From Symbiodinium microadriaticum (taxonomy: Eukaryota > Sar > Dinophyceae > Suessiales > Symbiodiniaceae), in contig LSRX01000073.1 of NCBI GenBank assembly GCA_001939145.1, positions 641,184-705,183 on the forward strand: DNA of 64,000 bases, written 5' to 3'. The translations under genes and the position numbers were made by a program. Position 1 is the stretch's first letter, and every line of letters begins with the position of its first letter. Under the pieces are notes generated by a model that did no database searches, was not told the origin of the DNA, and saw only the letters and a program-made list of their open reading frames with translations. Positions 10,185 to 19,173 of this stretch are shown piece after piece.

Positions 10185-10513
10185 CTTGCCGGCTGAAGTG
10201 CTGTCTGGGAAGAGGCTGTCTCCTGTTGCGTGGCAGAATTCTTCCTCAGGGTTCCAAGGGACCCCATTACTTAATGGGCTCTATCAGGCTCCAATAGGGG
10301 GCTATTGGGACTTGTGGAGTTTTTTATTGGCGGTTTTAAGGGTCCAAAGGACCCAATACTTGGCTGAAAGAGAGCCTCGAGAAGTACGGTTGATGATATA
10401 AACCGTTAGCATTAACCATAATAAGGAATATACCATAATTTCAGGTCCTCAAGCTAATGCAGGATTTATATCATCAACAGTATGGCATACATAATGAAAC
10501 TGGTGATATGTAG
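10185..10513 (+). CDS. Candidate exon pair split by FB-C
   Basis: 10185-10383 follows TTGTAGTGCAG and is open (it begins LPAEVLSGKRLSPVAWQNSS). The FB-C element 10384-10480 starts GTACGG and ends CAACAG. Removing it continues in phase for ten codons (YGIHNETGDM) to TAG at 10511-10513. No domain is known. Confidence 0.22.
10384..10482 (+). mobile_element. FB-C foldback element
   Basis: Left arm GTTGATGATATAAACCGTTA, right arm GGATTTATATCATCAACAGT. The interior ATAAGGAATATACCATAATT is shared with 39468 and 51823. GT and CAG stand exactly at its ends. Confidence 0.93.
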
Positions 10514-10522
10514 GCATTCCCT

Positions 10523-10622
10523 AAGGACCGGATGACCCTTACCTGTACCCTTCCACTATGAGTCCCTACATGGTATATGAGCCTTAAGCTCTTTTAAGGG
10601 TCATTTCGTCCTGAAGGTAAGG
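10523..10622. mobile_element. FB-O foldback element
   Basis: AGGACCGGATGACCCTTACC pairs with AAGGGTCATTTCGTCCTGAA. The inner pair AGCCTTAAGCTCTTTTAAGG sits near the right arm. Only this copy was seen. Confidence 0.6.
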
Positions 10623-10717
10623 GACTACACATAATCATTTAGGGACTGTAAGTGAGGGGAATACTATTCTATACTAATTGTCCAGACCTCTATCTTGCAT
10701 CCCGCCGATCCACACAC

Positions 10718-10786
10718 TTAAGCAGCGACCTTTGCGGCGGCCACCATCTGCGCTATGTTCACCTCGGAGCCAGGATGGAGGCCTTA
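10718..10786 (-). CDS. Candidate terminal exon
   Basis: Minus strand, ends NIAQMVAAAKVAA then TAA (10718-10720). Ala-rich like the other minus-strand islands. The start is unclear. Confidence 0.15.
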
Positions 10787-10974
10787 TAAAAAATTGGTAG
10801 AAAGTTCCTGAACCCTATAAGCCCTAAACCCTAAAGCCCTGAACCCTAGACTCTAAACCCCTAAAGCCCTAGCGCCCTAAACCCTATATCACGGGCTCGG
10901 GTCATGGATTCCATGAAAATCGGTGGCCGAGGGGTCCAAGGCGTGCACAACTTGGAAAGCAAACAGCACGGGGT

Positions 10975-11130
10975 TTAGGGTTTTGGGCTTATAGTATGTA
11001 GGGTTTTGGTTTTCTAGGGTGTACAGGGTTCGGGGTTTATAGTATGTAGGGTTTGGGCCATCTTAGGTGTATAGGGCTTTGAGCTTATAGTATGTAGGGT
11101 TTGGGCTTTATGGGGTGTTTAGGGTTTGGG
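10975..11130. repeat. Minisatellite, about 48-bp unit
   Basis: TTATAGTATGTAGGGTTT occurs at about 10988, 11037 and 11084, separated by heptamer-like spacers. Roughly three tandem units. Confidence 0.8.
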
Positions 11131-11265
11131 GTTTGTAGGGTTCAAAGAGCAACTAGCGCAGGGCTTCAGGGTCTCGGTGCCTATCACTACTGTTTCCAAC
11201 AGAATCCTGTGGGAGAGTGCGAGCACGAGCCCCTGAAGCTTATAATGTCTCCAAACCCACTATAT

Positions 11266-11378
11266 AATGTAGGAACCTGATTGAGACACCCTGGCCCGAT
11301 TACCCCAATATATTAAAACTAGGGTTCATATGAAGAATCATAAGAAAGGCCCAGGGTTTCTTAATCGGGTTCCTACAT
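11266..11378. mobile_element. FB-G foldback element
   Basis: Left arm ATGTAGGAACCTGATTGAGA, right arm TTAATCGGGTTCCTACAT. The inner arms CACCCTGGCCC / GGCCCAGGGTTTC also pair. A second copy lies at 14768. Confidence 0.92.
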
Positions 11379-11425
11379 GAAGAAAGCGCAGCAGAAAGGA
11401 CGGTCGAAGCTGAGGCAAGCCACAA

Positions 11426-11534
11426 ACCCTAAGGGTCCATATATACTACTATTATGGAATTGGGCCCCAAAAACCATAATATGAATGGTCTGTTGGGACC
11501 TAATTCCATAATGGTAGTATATATGGACCCTCTG
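11426..11534. mobile_element. FB-I foldback element
   Basis: Left GGTCCATATATACTACTATT then ATGGAATTGGG; right CCTAATTCCATAATGG then TAGTATATATGGACC. Arms of about 42 bp. Another copy lies at 36647 and a split copy at 24361-24560. Confidence 0.94.
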
Positions 11535-11587
11535 GGAAAGTTTTTCCTTGACTGACTAAGCTGGGCTAAGCATGCAGAAGAGCAGAT

Positions 11588-11994
11588 TCAAGCCAGCTGC
11601 CTCATCATTACGAATCTTGCACTTAGCGACGCTTGTTGCGGGATTAGCCGAGCCACTTTGCGCGCCCACGGAGCCCATGCGGCTTTTGGGAGACCTGCAC
11701 TCCAATCTTGAGGATGTTCGGCCATGAGCAGATGCATTTTCTTCAGAGTGTTTTCGACTATGTAGCCGCTGATCGTCTGGACCTCGCCGCTCTCTGACAA
11801 GATCTTGTCTAAGCGACATCAGTTAAAGCTTTACTCTGGGACAGAGTCCGCGCATCATCAGCATCAACCGGCCTCTGTGTAAACCTCCACCAGGGCATGA
11901 AAAGACTGGTGACCACAATCCTGCATCTGAGCACAAGCTCTGCACTCAAGAAGATTGGCATGATGACGGCTCTGCCGCACAATGGATTGGTTCG
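11588..11994 (-). CDS. Candidate two-exon gene fragment
   Basis: Exon 11869-11994 (minus) follows GAACGCAG and reads HHANLLECRACAQMQDCGHQ. A 60-bp intron (11809-11868) begins GTTGATG and ends AACTGATGTCGCTTAG, with a plausible branch site. Exon 11588-11808 continues in phase (ADKILSESGEVQTISGYIVE, later WAPWARKVARL) to TGA. Family unknown. One of the more coherent models, but the plus strand at 11828-12030 is also open. Confidence 0.32.
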
Positions 11995-12002
11995 CTGCGT
12001 TC

Positions 12003-12070
12003 GGGAAAACCGATACTCTGAATGGCTTTAATGTACCTAAAGCCCTACCATTTGGGTACTTAACTTGGAG
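12003..12070. mobile_element. FB-F fragment
   Basis: GATACTCTGAATGGCTTTAA and CTACCATTTGGGTACTTAACTTGG match the second half of FB-F (compare 44647-44756). Confidence 0.55.
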
Positions 12071-12177
12071 CCTTCGGGAAAAGATCTCAGGATGTACTTG
12101 GACCCTATAACACCTTGCGGTTTAGCGCTCCCTATATTGATTTTGGGGTCGAGGTAAACTCTAAACCCCTAAACCCT

Positions 12178-12350
12178 CAAGGGCTCTAGAAGTAGCTTTT
12201 GAAGACCCGAAACCCTAAACTCATAAGCCCTAGAGGGTTCTAGAAGTACTTTTTGAAGACCCGAAACCCTAAACCCCTAAACCCTAGAGGGTTCTAGGGT
12301 TCTAGAAGTACTTTTCGAAGACCCGAAACCCTAAACCCATAGGCCCTAAC
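12178..12350. repeat. Minisatellite, three units of about 55-64 bp
   Basis: Each unit carries TCTAGAAGTA, CTTTTxGAAGACCCGAAACC and a CCCTAAA run, starting near 12184, 12234 and 12298. Unique sequence was amplified together with heptamers. Confidence 0.85.
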
Positions 12351-12424
12351 CTCTAAACCCCTAGAACAAACCCTGAGCCCTGCGGCCTGGGAGCTCCTGT
12401 AACCGAGTATCACGCAAGGCCCCC

Positions 12425-12600
12425 TACACCCGAAACCCTAAACCCCAACCCCTAAACCCTATAAACCCTAAACCCTAAATTCGTAAAACCCTAAACCCTA
12501 AATTCGCAAATCCCTAAACCCTAAACCCCTAAACCCTAAACCCTAAATTCGTAAATCCCTAAACCCTAACTCCTTAAACCCCAAAACCCCTAACCACGTT
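12425..12600. repeat. Telomere-like C-strand block
   Basis: CCCTAAA units with a recurring AAATTCGTAAA spacer (near 12477, 12505 and 12543), giving a loose higher-order period. Confidence 0.85.
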
Positions 12601-12732
12601 GCAAGCTGATGTCCCCAGTCCCCGGCCAGACCTACGAGTTCCCTTAGAAAGGAGCCCCATATAAAGGGTTCCCTGAAAGGGTTCCTTGAAGAACTCCTTA
12701 AAGGGATCTATGGGGGTTTATAGAGATTTTTT

Positions 12733-12954
12733 GAGGGTCAGGGGACTTAGTAAGTAGGCATCCCAAACATTCCAAAATCCCTTTACTAAGGAAAATATAC
12801 CGTAAATCATATTCGGGAACCCCCACTGTCCTTGGGGCTTAAGGTTCAGGGCTTAGGGTTTGATAGTCTAAAGGTAGAACATCTCCAGATAAATTGCAAA
12901 TATGGCGACTTCTGGTCAACACGCCACTAACTGAGTCCCCTGACCCCGGCTCAA
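12733..12954 (+). mobile_element. FB-B-like element interrupted by FB-D
   Basis: Left end GAGGGTCAGGGGACTTAGTA and right end CTAACTGAGTCCCCTGACCC are reverse complements of FB-B type. Inside, 12758-12818 matches the left half of FB-D (CCAAACATTCCAAAATCCCT). Poly-C follows at about 12959. Confidence 0.6.
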
Positions 12955-13140
12955 CATTCCCCCCCCCCCCCACAATTTTTTACGTATTCGATAAACCCCT
13001 AAACCTCACCCTCAACCGTGAACGCTAGGCCCTAAACCCCTATAAACCCTTCAGGAGCCCGTATAGATCCCTTAAAGGGCCCCGTATAGATCCCTTGGAG
13101 AACCCTTATAAGCGCTCATGACTGACAAACCATAAAGGCA

Positions 13141-13191
13141 ATGAGCCCGAGCTTTGACTATCCTGGGTATCCCGGGCCGTCGTTCCAACAG
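13141..13191 (+). CDS. Candidate first exon, Pro/Tyr-rich
   Basis: ATG at 13141 opens 17 codons (MSPSFDYPGYPGPSFQQ) to a possible donor GTGCCG. The low-complexity P/G/Y/S composition resembles a disordered N-terminus. It could belong with 13425-13631, but the link is not shown. Confidence 0.2.
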
Positions 13192-13424
13192 GTGCCGTCC
13201 CTGACGCGTTTTGGGTTTTTTTGAGCTTTAGGGTTTTAAGGTTTATAGGGCTTAGGAATTTAGAACTTTCGGGGGTTTAGGCTTTATGATCTTTGACGGG
13301 CCAAGGTTTTGACCAGGGGCTTCGTTTCCATGTCGCATGCCCTAAAAATTGCAGAAGCTTCGGGCCACAAGGCTTAGGGCTCGTAAGGGTTTAGGGGTTT
13401 AGGGTTTAGGGTTTGGTGTTTAAG

Positions 13425-13631
13425 CCAACAAAAGATCCTGATTGTCGGCTATGTTTTCCCAAAGGGTCCGAGGTACTGTTACGGGAGATACATCCCCCAA
13501 TCATACGAGTAATTCCTCATATGGGTAACCTACATTCTACTATAGGGGTGCATAGGCTTTGGATCCTTAAAACCAAGTTCCCTACAGATCCCAAAACATC
13601 CCTTATGAAACAAACCCTTATAGACTTATAG
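13425..13631 (+). CDS. Candidate exon pair split by FB-E
   Basis: 13425-13472 reads QQKILIVGYVFPKGP. Removing 13473-13555 (GTACTG...GCATAG, the body of FB-E) joins in phase to LWILKTKFPTDPKTSLMKQT and a stop at 13629-13631. Part of the FB-E terminal repeat would be coding. Confidence 0.2.
   Translation, partial: PTKDPDCRLCFPKGSEVLLREIHPPIIRVIPHMGNLHSTIGVHRLWILKTKFPTDPKTSLMKQTLIDL
13457..13570 (+). mobile_element. FB-E foldback element
   Basis: Left CCCAAAGGGTCCGAGGTACT, interior ATACATCCCCCAATCATACG, then TACATTCTACTATAGGGGTG and the right arm GGCTTTGGATCCTT. Matches FB-E copies at 46328 and 48635. Confidence 0.85.
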
Positions 13632-13799
13632 ATATTATTAGTTTTTTTGGACCAAAAGGGTTTCAGGTGCCCGACTTCCCTAAACCCTAAACACCCAAGC
13701 ACGCCTGCGAGCTTTGCGGGGGAACTATGTGCCTGTTGCCGTGCCAAAAAAGACGAAATGAACCCTAACTACCAGGGCGTATCGCTCATGTACCACATA

Positions 13800-13912
13800 C
13801 AGTAGAAGCCCAAAAGTTGGAAACCTAATAGCCTCAATCCCTAAGAGTAATGTATAGGGAATCCCAGCACTAATTGGCCGTAATCCGGTTTCCAACTTTT
13901 TGGGGTTCACTG
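13800..13912 (-). mobile_element. FB-N foldback element
   Basis: CCCAAAAGTTGGAAACC at the left pairs with GGTTTCCAACTTTTTGGGG at the right. The interior is shared, in opposite orientation, with 55508-55620. Confidence 0.92.
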
Positions 13913-13968
13913 TAGGGATTGATAGCATAAGGGTCTCTGGCCCTCCTTTGAAGGGTCCTTTGGTCCAG

Positions 13969-14134
13969 TAGGAGGGGACCTTGGGTCCGCATGATTTTCA
14001 AGAAGCGGCACGGGCTACTTTCGATGCCTGAAGCCGCTCTGAAGATCGAACTGCACCCGATCTGGATCCCTATCTCAAATGCCACACACCACAATCACAA
14101 GACTCAATCCCGACGACGTCATTTAGCCCTGTAA
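13969..14134 (+). CDS. Candidate terminal exon
   Basis: After TTTGGTCCAG the frame is open for 54 codons to TAA at 14132-14134. It reads IFKKRHGLLSMPEAALKIEL and ends in a basic stretch. It is tail-to-tail with the minus-strand candidate at 14137, two bases away. Confidence 0.25.
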
Positions 14135-14136
14135 AG

Positions 14137-14253
14137 CTATGAACAACACTCGTGAAGCTGGAACGATGGCAAAGCCGAGCGGGTGCCTCGCGACGCTGTA
14201 GTAGTTGTCGTCGCCGTGGTTTTGGCCTCCGGCGAATACTTGATGGGGTGCTT
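14137..14253 (-). CDS. Candidate terminal exon, Thr-rich
   Basis: After ATCTTAAACAG there are 38 codons (KHPIKYSPEAKTTATTTTTA and on) then TAG at 14137-14139. Confidence 0.22.
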   Translation of the reverse strand, partial: KHPIKYSPEAKTTATTTTTASRGTRSALPSFQLHECCS

Positions 14254-14391
14254 CTGTTTAAGATTTGTTATTTGAGCCAAAAACTCTATAAAGGTTCATC
14301 TGCTTACATGTTCCATTCATCTTCAAAGATCGAGACGTATCTATAAAAACTGCACGGTTTGCGAAGCCTAACTAGAACCCCAAAGCCCTAA

Positions 14392-14942
14392 GCCAACTAG
14401 GAGAACTCCGCTGGCACTCGCATACTCAAAAGATGTAAGGGATACCCTGAAGGATGTGCAACCGATGAGACCCGAAGACACACATCGAATGGCCGTCAAG
14501 AGTCAAGGAAACCAAGACCTTCCAACATCCGTTAATTAAGGAACTTAGTTGCTGAGTTCATAAGCACAAAAAGTGTACACATTTAGCTCGATAAGGGATT
14601 CAAAAAGCTAAAAAAGTGTAGTCATTCATAGACTAAGGGAATATAGGGTTCTTTGTATGAGGGATCTTTAAGGATTCTGTGAGGGTTGAGGGTTTGAGAA
14701 GTTTTCGGGCCCAAACTAGCGAATAGACCTTAAGCTATAGTGGGAGCATTAAAACGAATTCAGGTAAAATGTAGGAACCTGATTAAGAAACCCTGGCCCT
14801 AGAACTCCAATGCATTCGGATTCATTTTGAGAACCCTAATAAAGACCCAGGGGGTTCCTATATTATGCTTGAATGTAAGGGGTTTTGGAAGGCCTGGGAA
14901 CTGGAAAGAAGTGAAGCCGACGTCAAGATTGAAGGGCTTTAG
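14392..14942 (+). CDS. Candidate exon pair across FB-D
   Basis: 14392-14530 reads DTLKDVQPMRPEDTHRMAVK then DLPTS. Removing 14531-14879 (GTTAATTAAGG...AATGTAAG) continues in phase as GFWKAWELERSEADVKIEGL and TAG. The FB-D arms would encode DLP(K/T)S and GFWK. The same left-arm frame is open at 8853 and 49611. Confidence 0.25.
14508..14905 (+). mobile_element. FB-D element carrying a nested FB-G
   Basis: Left arm AAGACCTTCCAACATCCGTT, right arm GTAAGGGGTTTTGGAAGGCC. Between them lies a complete FB-G (14768-14862), which explains the expanded size. Confidence 0.75.
14768..14862. mobile_element. FB-G foldback element, nested
   Basis: ATGTAGGAACCTGATTAAGA at the left and CCCAGGGGGTTCCTATAT at the right. 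Same family as 11266-11378. Confidence 0.88.
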
Positions 14943-14999
14943 GCTCTGAAGCCGAAATTTCACGGTTTAGGGTTTAGGGTTGGGGTTTCAGGGTTCCAG

Positions 15000-15140
15000 T
15001 GGTCACCAAGGTGCCTCAAGTTTGAAACACAGGAGAGCATACGGCACAAAAACCCTCTCCGATGTTGGAAAATATGCCTGTTGGTTACTCCAGCGACTTC
15101 GCAAATACATCATGTTGCGGGCTTACACCCTGAACCCTAA
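15000..15140 (+). CDS. Candidate exon or open frame
   Basis: 47 codons after GGGTTCCAG, reading CLKFETQESIRHKNPLRCWK and on, to TAA at 15138-15140, which lies in a CCCTAAA heptamer. No ATG. Low support. Confidence 0.15.
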   Translation, partial: WSPRCLKFETQESIRHKNPLRCWKICLLVTPATSQIHHVAGLHPEP

Positions 15141-15265
15141 ACCTTAAACCCAGAACACTAAAGCACTCAAATTTGTCTACCCTCGAAGCGCAACATCTAA
15201 ACCCAAAGCTCGGAACCACTAATCTAAACCCGTAGCCCTAGTACCCAAAAATCCCTGAACCCGTA

Positions 15266-15374
15266 AAACAACCCTAAACCCCAAAACCCCAAAACCCCAA
15301 AACCCCTAAACCCTAAACCCTAAACCCTAAACCCTAAACCCTAAACCCTTAAACCCTTAAACCCTTAACCCCTA
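15266..15374. repeat. Telomere-like C-strand block
   Basis: CCCCAAAA units pass into near-perfect CCCTAAA and then CCCTTAAA. Confidence 0.9.
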
Positions 15375-15406
15375 TAGGAGAATCTAAAAAGAGCCCAGGA
15401 GCCGGA

Positions 15407-15468
15407 ATGTTCACGACGACGGAGGATCTGTACGGCTTGTCTTTGCCTCGTTTAGGAAACGTGGAGTT
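15407..15468 (+). CDS. Candidate first exon
   Basis: ATG at 15407 reads MFTTTEDLYGLSLPRLGNVE before heptamers begin. Short and unconfirmed. Confidence 0.15.
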
Positions 15469-15603
15469 TAGGGCTGAGGGCTTCGGGTTTAGGCCTTTAG
15501 GGCTCAGGGCTTAAGGTTTAGGGTTTAAGGCTTAAGGTTTAGGGCTTAAAACTTAGGGTTTAGGGTTTAGGAAGCGAAGGCAAGGGTTTCCCAGCTTTGG
15601 GGC

Positions 15604-15812
15604 TTAGGGCTTAGGAAGCTCAAGGGTCTTGGATTCAGAGTTTGGGGGTTTAGGGCCGTTTTGGGTTTCCGGCGGATGGGCTTCCAGCTTAGGAAGCTTG
15701 GGAGTTTTAAATTGAGGGCTCAGGAAGTTTAGCTTCTTTTTCACCAGCAGTCTTGAGCCAACGTCACAGTTCGCTTCACTGCAGACAAACTCTGGGCTGC
15801 AGCTTCTCAACC
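15604..15812 (-). CDS. Candidate open frame
   Basis: Minus-strand frame CSEANCDVGSRLLVKKKLNF followed by a Pro/Lys-rich tail. The tail is partly translated heptamer, so only the first half is of interest. Confidence 0.17.
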
Positions 15813-15982
15813 AACCTCAAAGCAACCATTCGGCCCCTCAGAGATTCTGGTGCCTCTTGTAAGCATTGTAAGCGCTGTTCCCACAACTCTTTATTTATAG
15901 AGCTTTCCTCACTTGGTTCTCATCACTGACCTGAATACTGGAATCTGCAACAGGACAACAGGATCGCTCCCTGAAGTGTTGG

Positions 15983-16141
15983 TCAAGGCCATGACAGCAT
16001 CGTAGCAGCTGTAAGCGTATCATCCTGGCAAAATGGTGCCGGTGGCATCCCCATGCAGTCCTTCCAATTCTGGGCTGCTGCGAAGCAGTCCTCAAAGCCG
16101 ATATCCCAGTTGCTGCATGTGTCCAGGGTGCCGTGGCACAA
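15983..16141 (-). CDS. Candidate Cys/Trp-rich exon
   Basis: Open between two stops: CSNWDIGFEDCFAAAQNWKD, then CMGMPPAPFCQDD. Four or more Cys and two Trp suggest a folded or secreted domain, but I recognise no family. Two other frames here (16033-16251 +, 15895-16158 -) are also open. Confidence 0.25.
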   Translation of the reverse strand: MCHGTLDTCSNWDIGFEDCFAAAQNWKDCMGMPPAPFCQDDTLTAATMLSWP

Positions 16142-16316
16142 TCAGTGCTTCTGTGCACTCAGGGTGGAAGTCTCCAACAGCTCAACGCCCTAATCCCCAA
16201 ACCCAAAACCCTAAAACCCTAAACTCTACACCCGAAGACCTAAAACCCTAAACTCTACACCCGAAGACCTAAAACCCTAAGACCCTAAACTCGAAGCCCT
16301 AAACTCCCAGCGCCAG

Positions 16317-16620
16317 GCCCCCCGGGTTCGGCTGCTTTGCACTTCTGGCCATAAGGTGGTATGGTTGATGATATTTGGGTTTTGGGGGTTTTGGGTTTAG
16401 GGCTTGGGGTAGGGTTTAGGGGCTGAGGGTTGATGAGATATAACCTGCATGACCTTAAGGACCCTAAGCTATGGGAATTATGGTGTATTACCTATTTCGG
16501 CGACTATTATGGGTAATGCAGGCTTTATATCATCAACCGTAGTTCAAGACACGAACGCACAGCACCCGTAGTCAGAAGCATATGAAGGTACCAATTCAGC
16601 TTAATTTGCTCAAGCGCCAT
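16317..16620 (+). CDS. Candidate exon pair split by FB-C
   Basis: 16317-16358 (APRVRLLCTSGHKV) lies between GCGCCAG and GTATGG. 16543-16620 (FKTRTHSTRSQKHMKVPIQL, then NLLKRH) lies between CAACCGTAG and a consensus donor GTAAGG. Both are phase 0. The intervening 16359-16542 is an FB-C copy with added heptamers. The clearest exon-element-exon arrangement in the window. Confidence 0.32.
16359..16542 (+). mobile_element. FB-C foldback element with duplicated left arm and heptamers
   Basis: Arm GGTTGATGATATTT at 16362 and again GGTTGATGAGATATAACC at 16428, separated by TTTAGGG-like sequence. Right arm GGCTTTATATCATCAACC. The heptamer insert lies between a duplicated arm. Confidence 0.85.
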
Positions 16621-16833
16621 GTAAGGTGAAGCGTTTCGGGACTTGGGGTTGTTGGTAGTGGGCAAAAACTGAGGTTTTACAGGGCTTGGGGTCTTCTGGG
16701 TACTGTGTTCAGGGTTTAAGCCTGTACCCTAAATCCTATACTAAACACTGACATTACCCGAAACGCCAAAGCAAGGGTACAGGGCCCATAATTGTAGAAT
16801 CCGAAACTCTAAACCCTAATATCCCTCATATAG

Positions 16834-16845
<12 letters not shown>

Positions 16846-16872
<27 letters not shown>

Positions 16873-16956
16873 CGTATATATCTGTGTGTGTGTGTCTGAA
16901 AACTTAAGCCCTAAACCGTCCCTGTGTGTCTTTGTGCGGTGTGTGTGTGTGTGTGT
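16846..16956. repeat. AT and GT microsatellites
   Basis: (TA)n at about 16848-16868, GTGTGTGTGT at 16883-16893 and a longer (GT)n at 16938-16957. Confidence 0.95.
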
Positions 16957-17149
16957 CTTCGTGTTCTGCCAGGCCAAGTTGCTCTCCGCACTGAAGGCAT
17001 CGCTAGCCTGCCGGCTCGGGGTTTTCCAAAAACCCTTTAACTAGGGAATGCCGCTTAAAGTATGGCAAGAACCCAAACCCCTTTAGCATCTTAAATTATA
17101 GTAAGAACCCGAATATGACCTAGGGCATATGCTTTCTTGGTCTCTACAG

Positions 17150-17272
17150 AGCGAAGCTGAGTGCAGAGCGCGACATATGAACAGCTGTACAACTCTGAAG
17201 AAGCACAAATACACAAACTGGGCATTAAGTTACAATAGGGATCCCTATGCGAGTTTGAGGCATATGCTTTAA
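17150..17272 (+). CDS. Candidate terminal exon
   Basis: After GGTCTCTACAG there are 40 codons (SEAECRARHMNSCTTLKKHK and on) to TAA. Direct copies of GCATATGCTTT flank it (about 17125 and 17260). Confidence 0.2.
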   Translation, partial: SEAECRARHMNSCTTLKKHKYTNWALSYNRDPYASLRHML

Positions 17273-17462
17273 CCAGGAGATTTTGCAAGAAATGGAAGTG
17301 TAGGGTTTAGGGTCTACTGGGTTTATGGGGTTGAGGGGGTGTGCCCTGGCACAGACTTCATCGATTACCCCCGGATCGGGGGTTTCGTTCAGAGTTCAAG
17401 GCGTAGGGTAATTTCGTCTAGGGTTTAGGGCTTCGGGTTTAGAGCTAGGGGTGCTCGTTTAG

Positions 17463-17588
17463 GTTGCCCTTGACGAAATCACGGTCCGGTTGAAGGTATA
17501 CGAATATGCTGATGTTCCTGGACTCCTGGATCTTTGGGCTACACTGACCTTCCAACCAAGGCGCCATTCTGTTCCGTGTTTGGCATAA
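17463..17588 (+). CDS. Candidate terminal exon
   Basis: After CTCGTTTAG the frame reads VALDEITVRLKVYEYADVPG, then LLDLWATLTFQ, to TAA at 17586-17588. A coding-like mix of residues, unknown family. The opposite strand from 17539 is also open. Confidence 0.25.
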   Translation, partial: VALDEITVRLKVYEYADVPGLLDLWATLTFQPRRHSVPCLA

Positions 17589-17805
17589 ACCACCAAACAA
17601 CCCAGCCTGACACATTTGCTGCACCTCTACCCTCTACCTGCACCCCAAAATACCCTTTGTAAAGGGCTGAATTTTCATAAAAAGAGCCATAACAATTAAT
17701 GAAAAAAACACACAAAAAAAGGCAGGTTTCATAGGGCTCAGGTAAGCCCTCAAGCAAGAAGAGCAAACCCTGAACTACCGAACGCCCGAAAGGGAACCTG
17801 AGCAA
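17539..17805 (-). CDS. Candidate open frame with hydrophobic segment
   Basis: 88 codons. The middle contains YETCLFLCVFFINCYGSFYE, a possible membrane segment. A GTAGAGGG donor-like site follows GYFGVQ. It overlaps the plus-strand candidate at 17463-17588, so at most one is likely real. Confidence 0.2.
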   Translation of the reverse strand: MLRFPFGRSVVQGLLFLLEGLPEPYETCLFLCVFFINCYGSFYENSALYKGYFGVQVEGRGAANVSGWVVWWFMPNTEQNGALVGRSV

Positions 17806-17957
17806 GAAGCCACGGTTTCGGGTTTAGGGTCTATAGGGCTTAGGATTTAGGGTAGCAAACCCTTAGGTGGAACTTATACTAAGCCTTAGTTACTATGCGC
17901 TAGACCACCCTCGACCATCAAAAATAACCTGAAACCGAAATACCGCAAACTTTACAG

Positions 17958-18059
17958 GAGCCAACGCCAAAAATAGCCTCCGAATCTTTAAAGGTAACCG
18001 AGACCCTAGACATCTCTGAGACACCGGGAATTGCCGAGGCCAGGACCCCGGATGAATAA
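17958..18059 (+). CDS. Candidate terminal exon
   Basis: After ACTTTACAG it reads EPTPKIASESLKVTETLDIS, then ETPGIAEARTPDE and TAA. Acidic, Thr/Glu-rich. Confidence 0.22.
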   Translation, partial: EPTPKIASESLKVTETLDISETPGIAEARTPDE

Positions 18060-18099
18060 ATATCTGGCTTAATGAGTACTGAAACGCCTATTATAGTAT

Positions 18100-18295
18100 C
18101 TCAAAGGGGGGTCCTGGGTACTGTTTTGGGGGATACTCCCCAAATCATAACAGCAATTAATAATAATATAGAGACTCTACATTCTGCTAGAAACCTAAAC
18201 CCTAACCCCCAAACCCTAAACCAATTAATGATATAGAGACTCTACACTCTACTAAGGCTACGACCCTAAACCCTAACCCCTAAACCCCATATAAT

Positions 18296-18327
<32 letters not shown>

Positions 18328-18380
18328 CTATATATATATATATATGCGCACTCTAAATTCTACTATAACCCTAAACCCTT
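18100..18380 (+). mobile_element. FB-E copy broken up by heptamers and TA repeat
   Basis: Left arm GGTCCTGGGTACTGTTTTGG and interior GATACTCCCCAAATCATAAC are normal. Then AGACTCTACATTCTGCTAG and AGACTCTACACTCTACTA alternate with CCCTAAA blocks, and a further CTCTAAATTCTACTATA follows a (TA)n run at 18303-18345. The right part was duplicated with heptamers between the copies. Confidence 0.75.
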
Positions 18381-18496
18381 AACCCTAAACCCTATATGAT
18401 TTCGGTATACTACGATACAGGCACCGGCCTTGGGCGGCGTCGTCCCCGGCGTGGTGGTGGTCGGCGCTGCCGCCGCGACTACTGCCTGGCGATGGT

Positions 18497-18735
18497 TTCG
18501 GGCTTATAGGGTGTAGGGGTTTAGGGGTTTAGGGCTTACAGGGGTGTAGGGGTTTAGGGGTTTTAGGGCTTCGGGGTTTAGGGGTTATAGGGGTTTAGGG
18601 GTTTAGGGCTTATAGGGTTTAGGGGTGTAGGGGTTTAGGGCTTATAGGATTTAGGGGTGTAGGGGTTTAGGGCTTCGGGGTTTTGGGGTTCAGGGTTCAG
18701 GGCTTATAGGGTTTGGATTTAGGGCTTGGGGTTTA
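18497..18735. repeat. Telomere-like G-strand block, higher-order
   Basis: TTTAGGGG mixed with GGGCTTATAGGGTGTAGGGG units repeated several times. About 240 bp. Confidence 0.9.
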
Positions 18736-18831
18736 GGTGGTTCGTATGAGGCCACTACATATCGCTGTTCTATCAAGCTTCTGAAAGTCCAAGACGGAAG
18801 GGGTCTAGGGTTCAAAGTGTAGGTAGATAAC

Positions 18832-18984
18832 ATGTCTCTGCAAATTCAATCATTCAAAAAGACGCTTGATGCACCTTGCTCCGGTCTGCATGCTTTAAGT
18901 CGGTTCGTGCTCTTCTGCGGTGCAGTACAGCATGGTGGTGCAGCGCATACATCCCCCAAGGCTCGCACGCTCAAACCCAAATGA
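18832..18984 (+). CDS. Candidate small ORF, 50 codons
   Basis: ATG at 18832 to TGA at 18982-18984: MSLQIQSFKKTLDAPCSGLH, later RFVLFCGAVQHGG. No homology recognised. The opposite strand is open too. Confidence 0.15.
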   Translation: MSLQIQSFKKTLDAPCSGLHALSRFVLFCGAVQHGGAAHTSPKARTLKPK

Positions 18985-19066
18985 ACTGTTGCGAACACTA
19001 GGGTCCGTAGTAGGTACTGGGCCCTGTTTAGGTTTAGGAGGTTGCTTAGAGCCTCAAGTCCAGTAG

Positions 19067-19173
19067 TACTGTTGATGATATAAATCCCTAGCATTACCTT
19101 AATGGCCCTAAACTTTGGGAACTATGGTCTATTCCTTATTATGGGCAATGCAGGATTTATATCATCAACTCTA
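19067..19173 (+). mobile_element. FB-C foldback element
   Basis: Left TACTGTTGATGATATAAATC, right GCAGGATTTATATCATCAAC. The interior AACTTTGGGAACTATGG is shared with 16425 and 55300. Confidence 0.92.
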
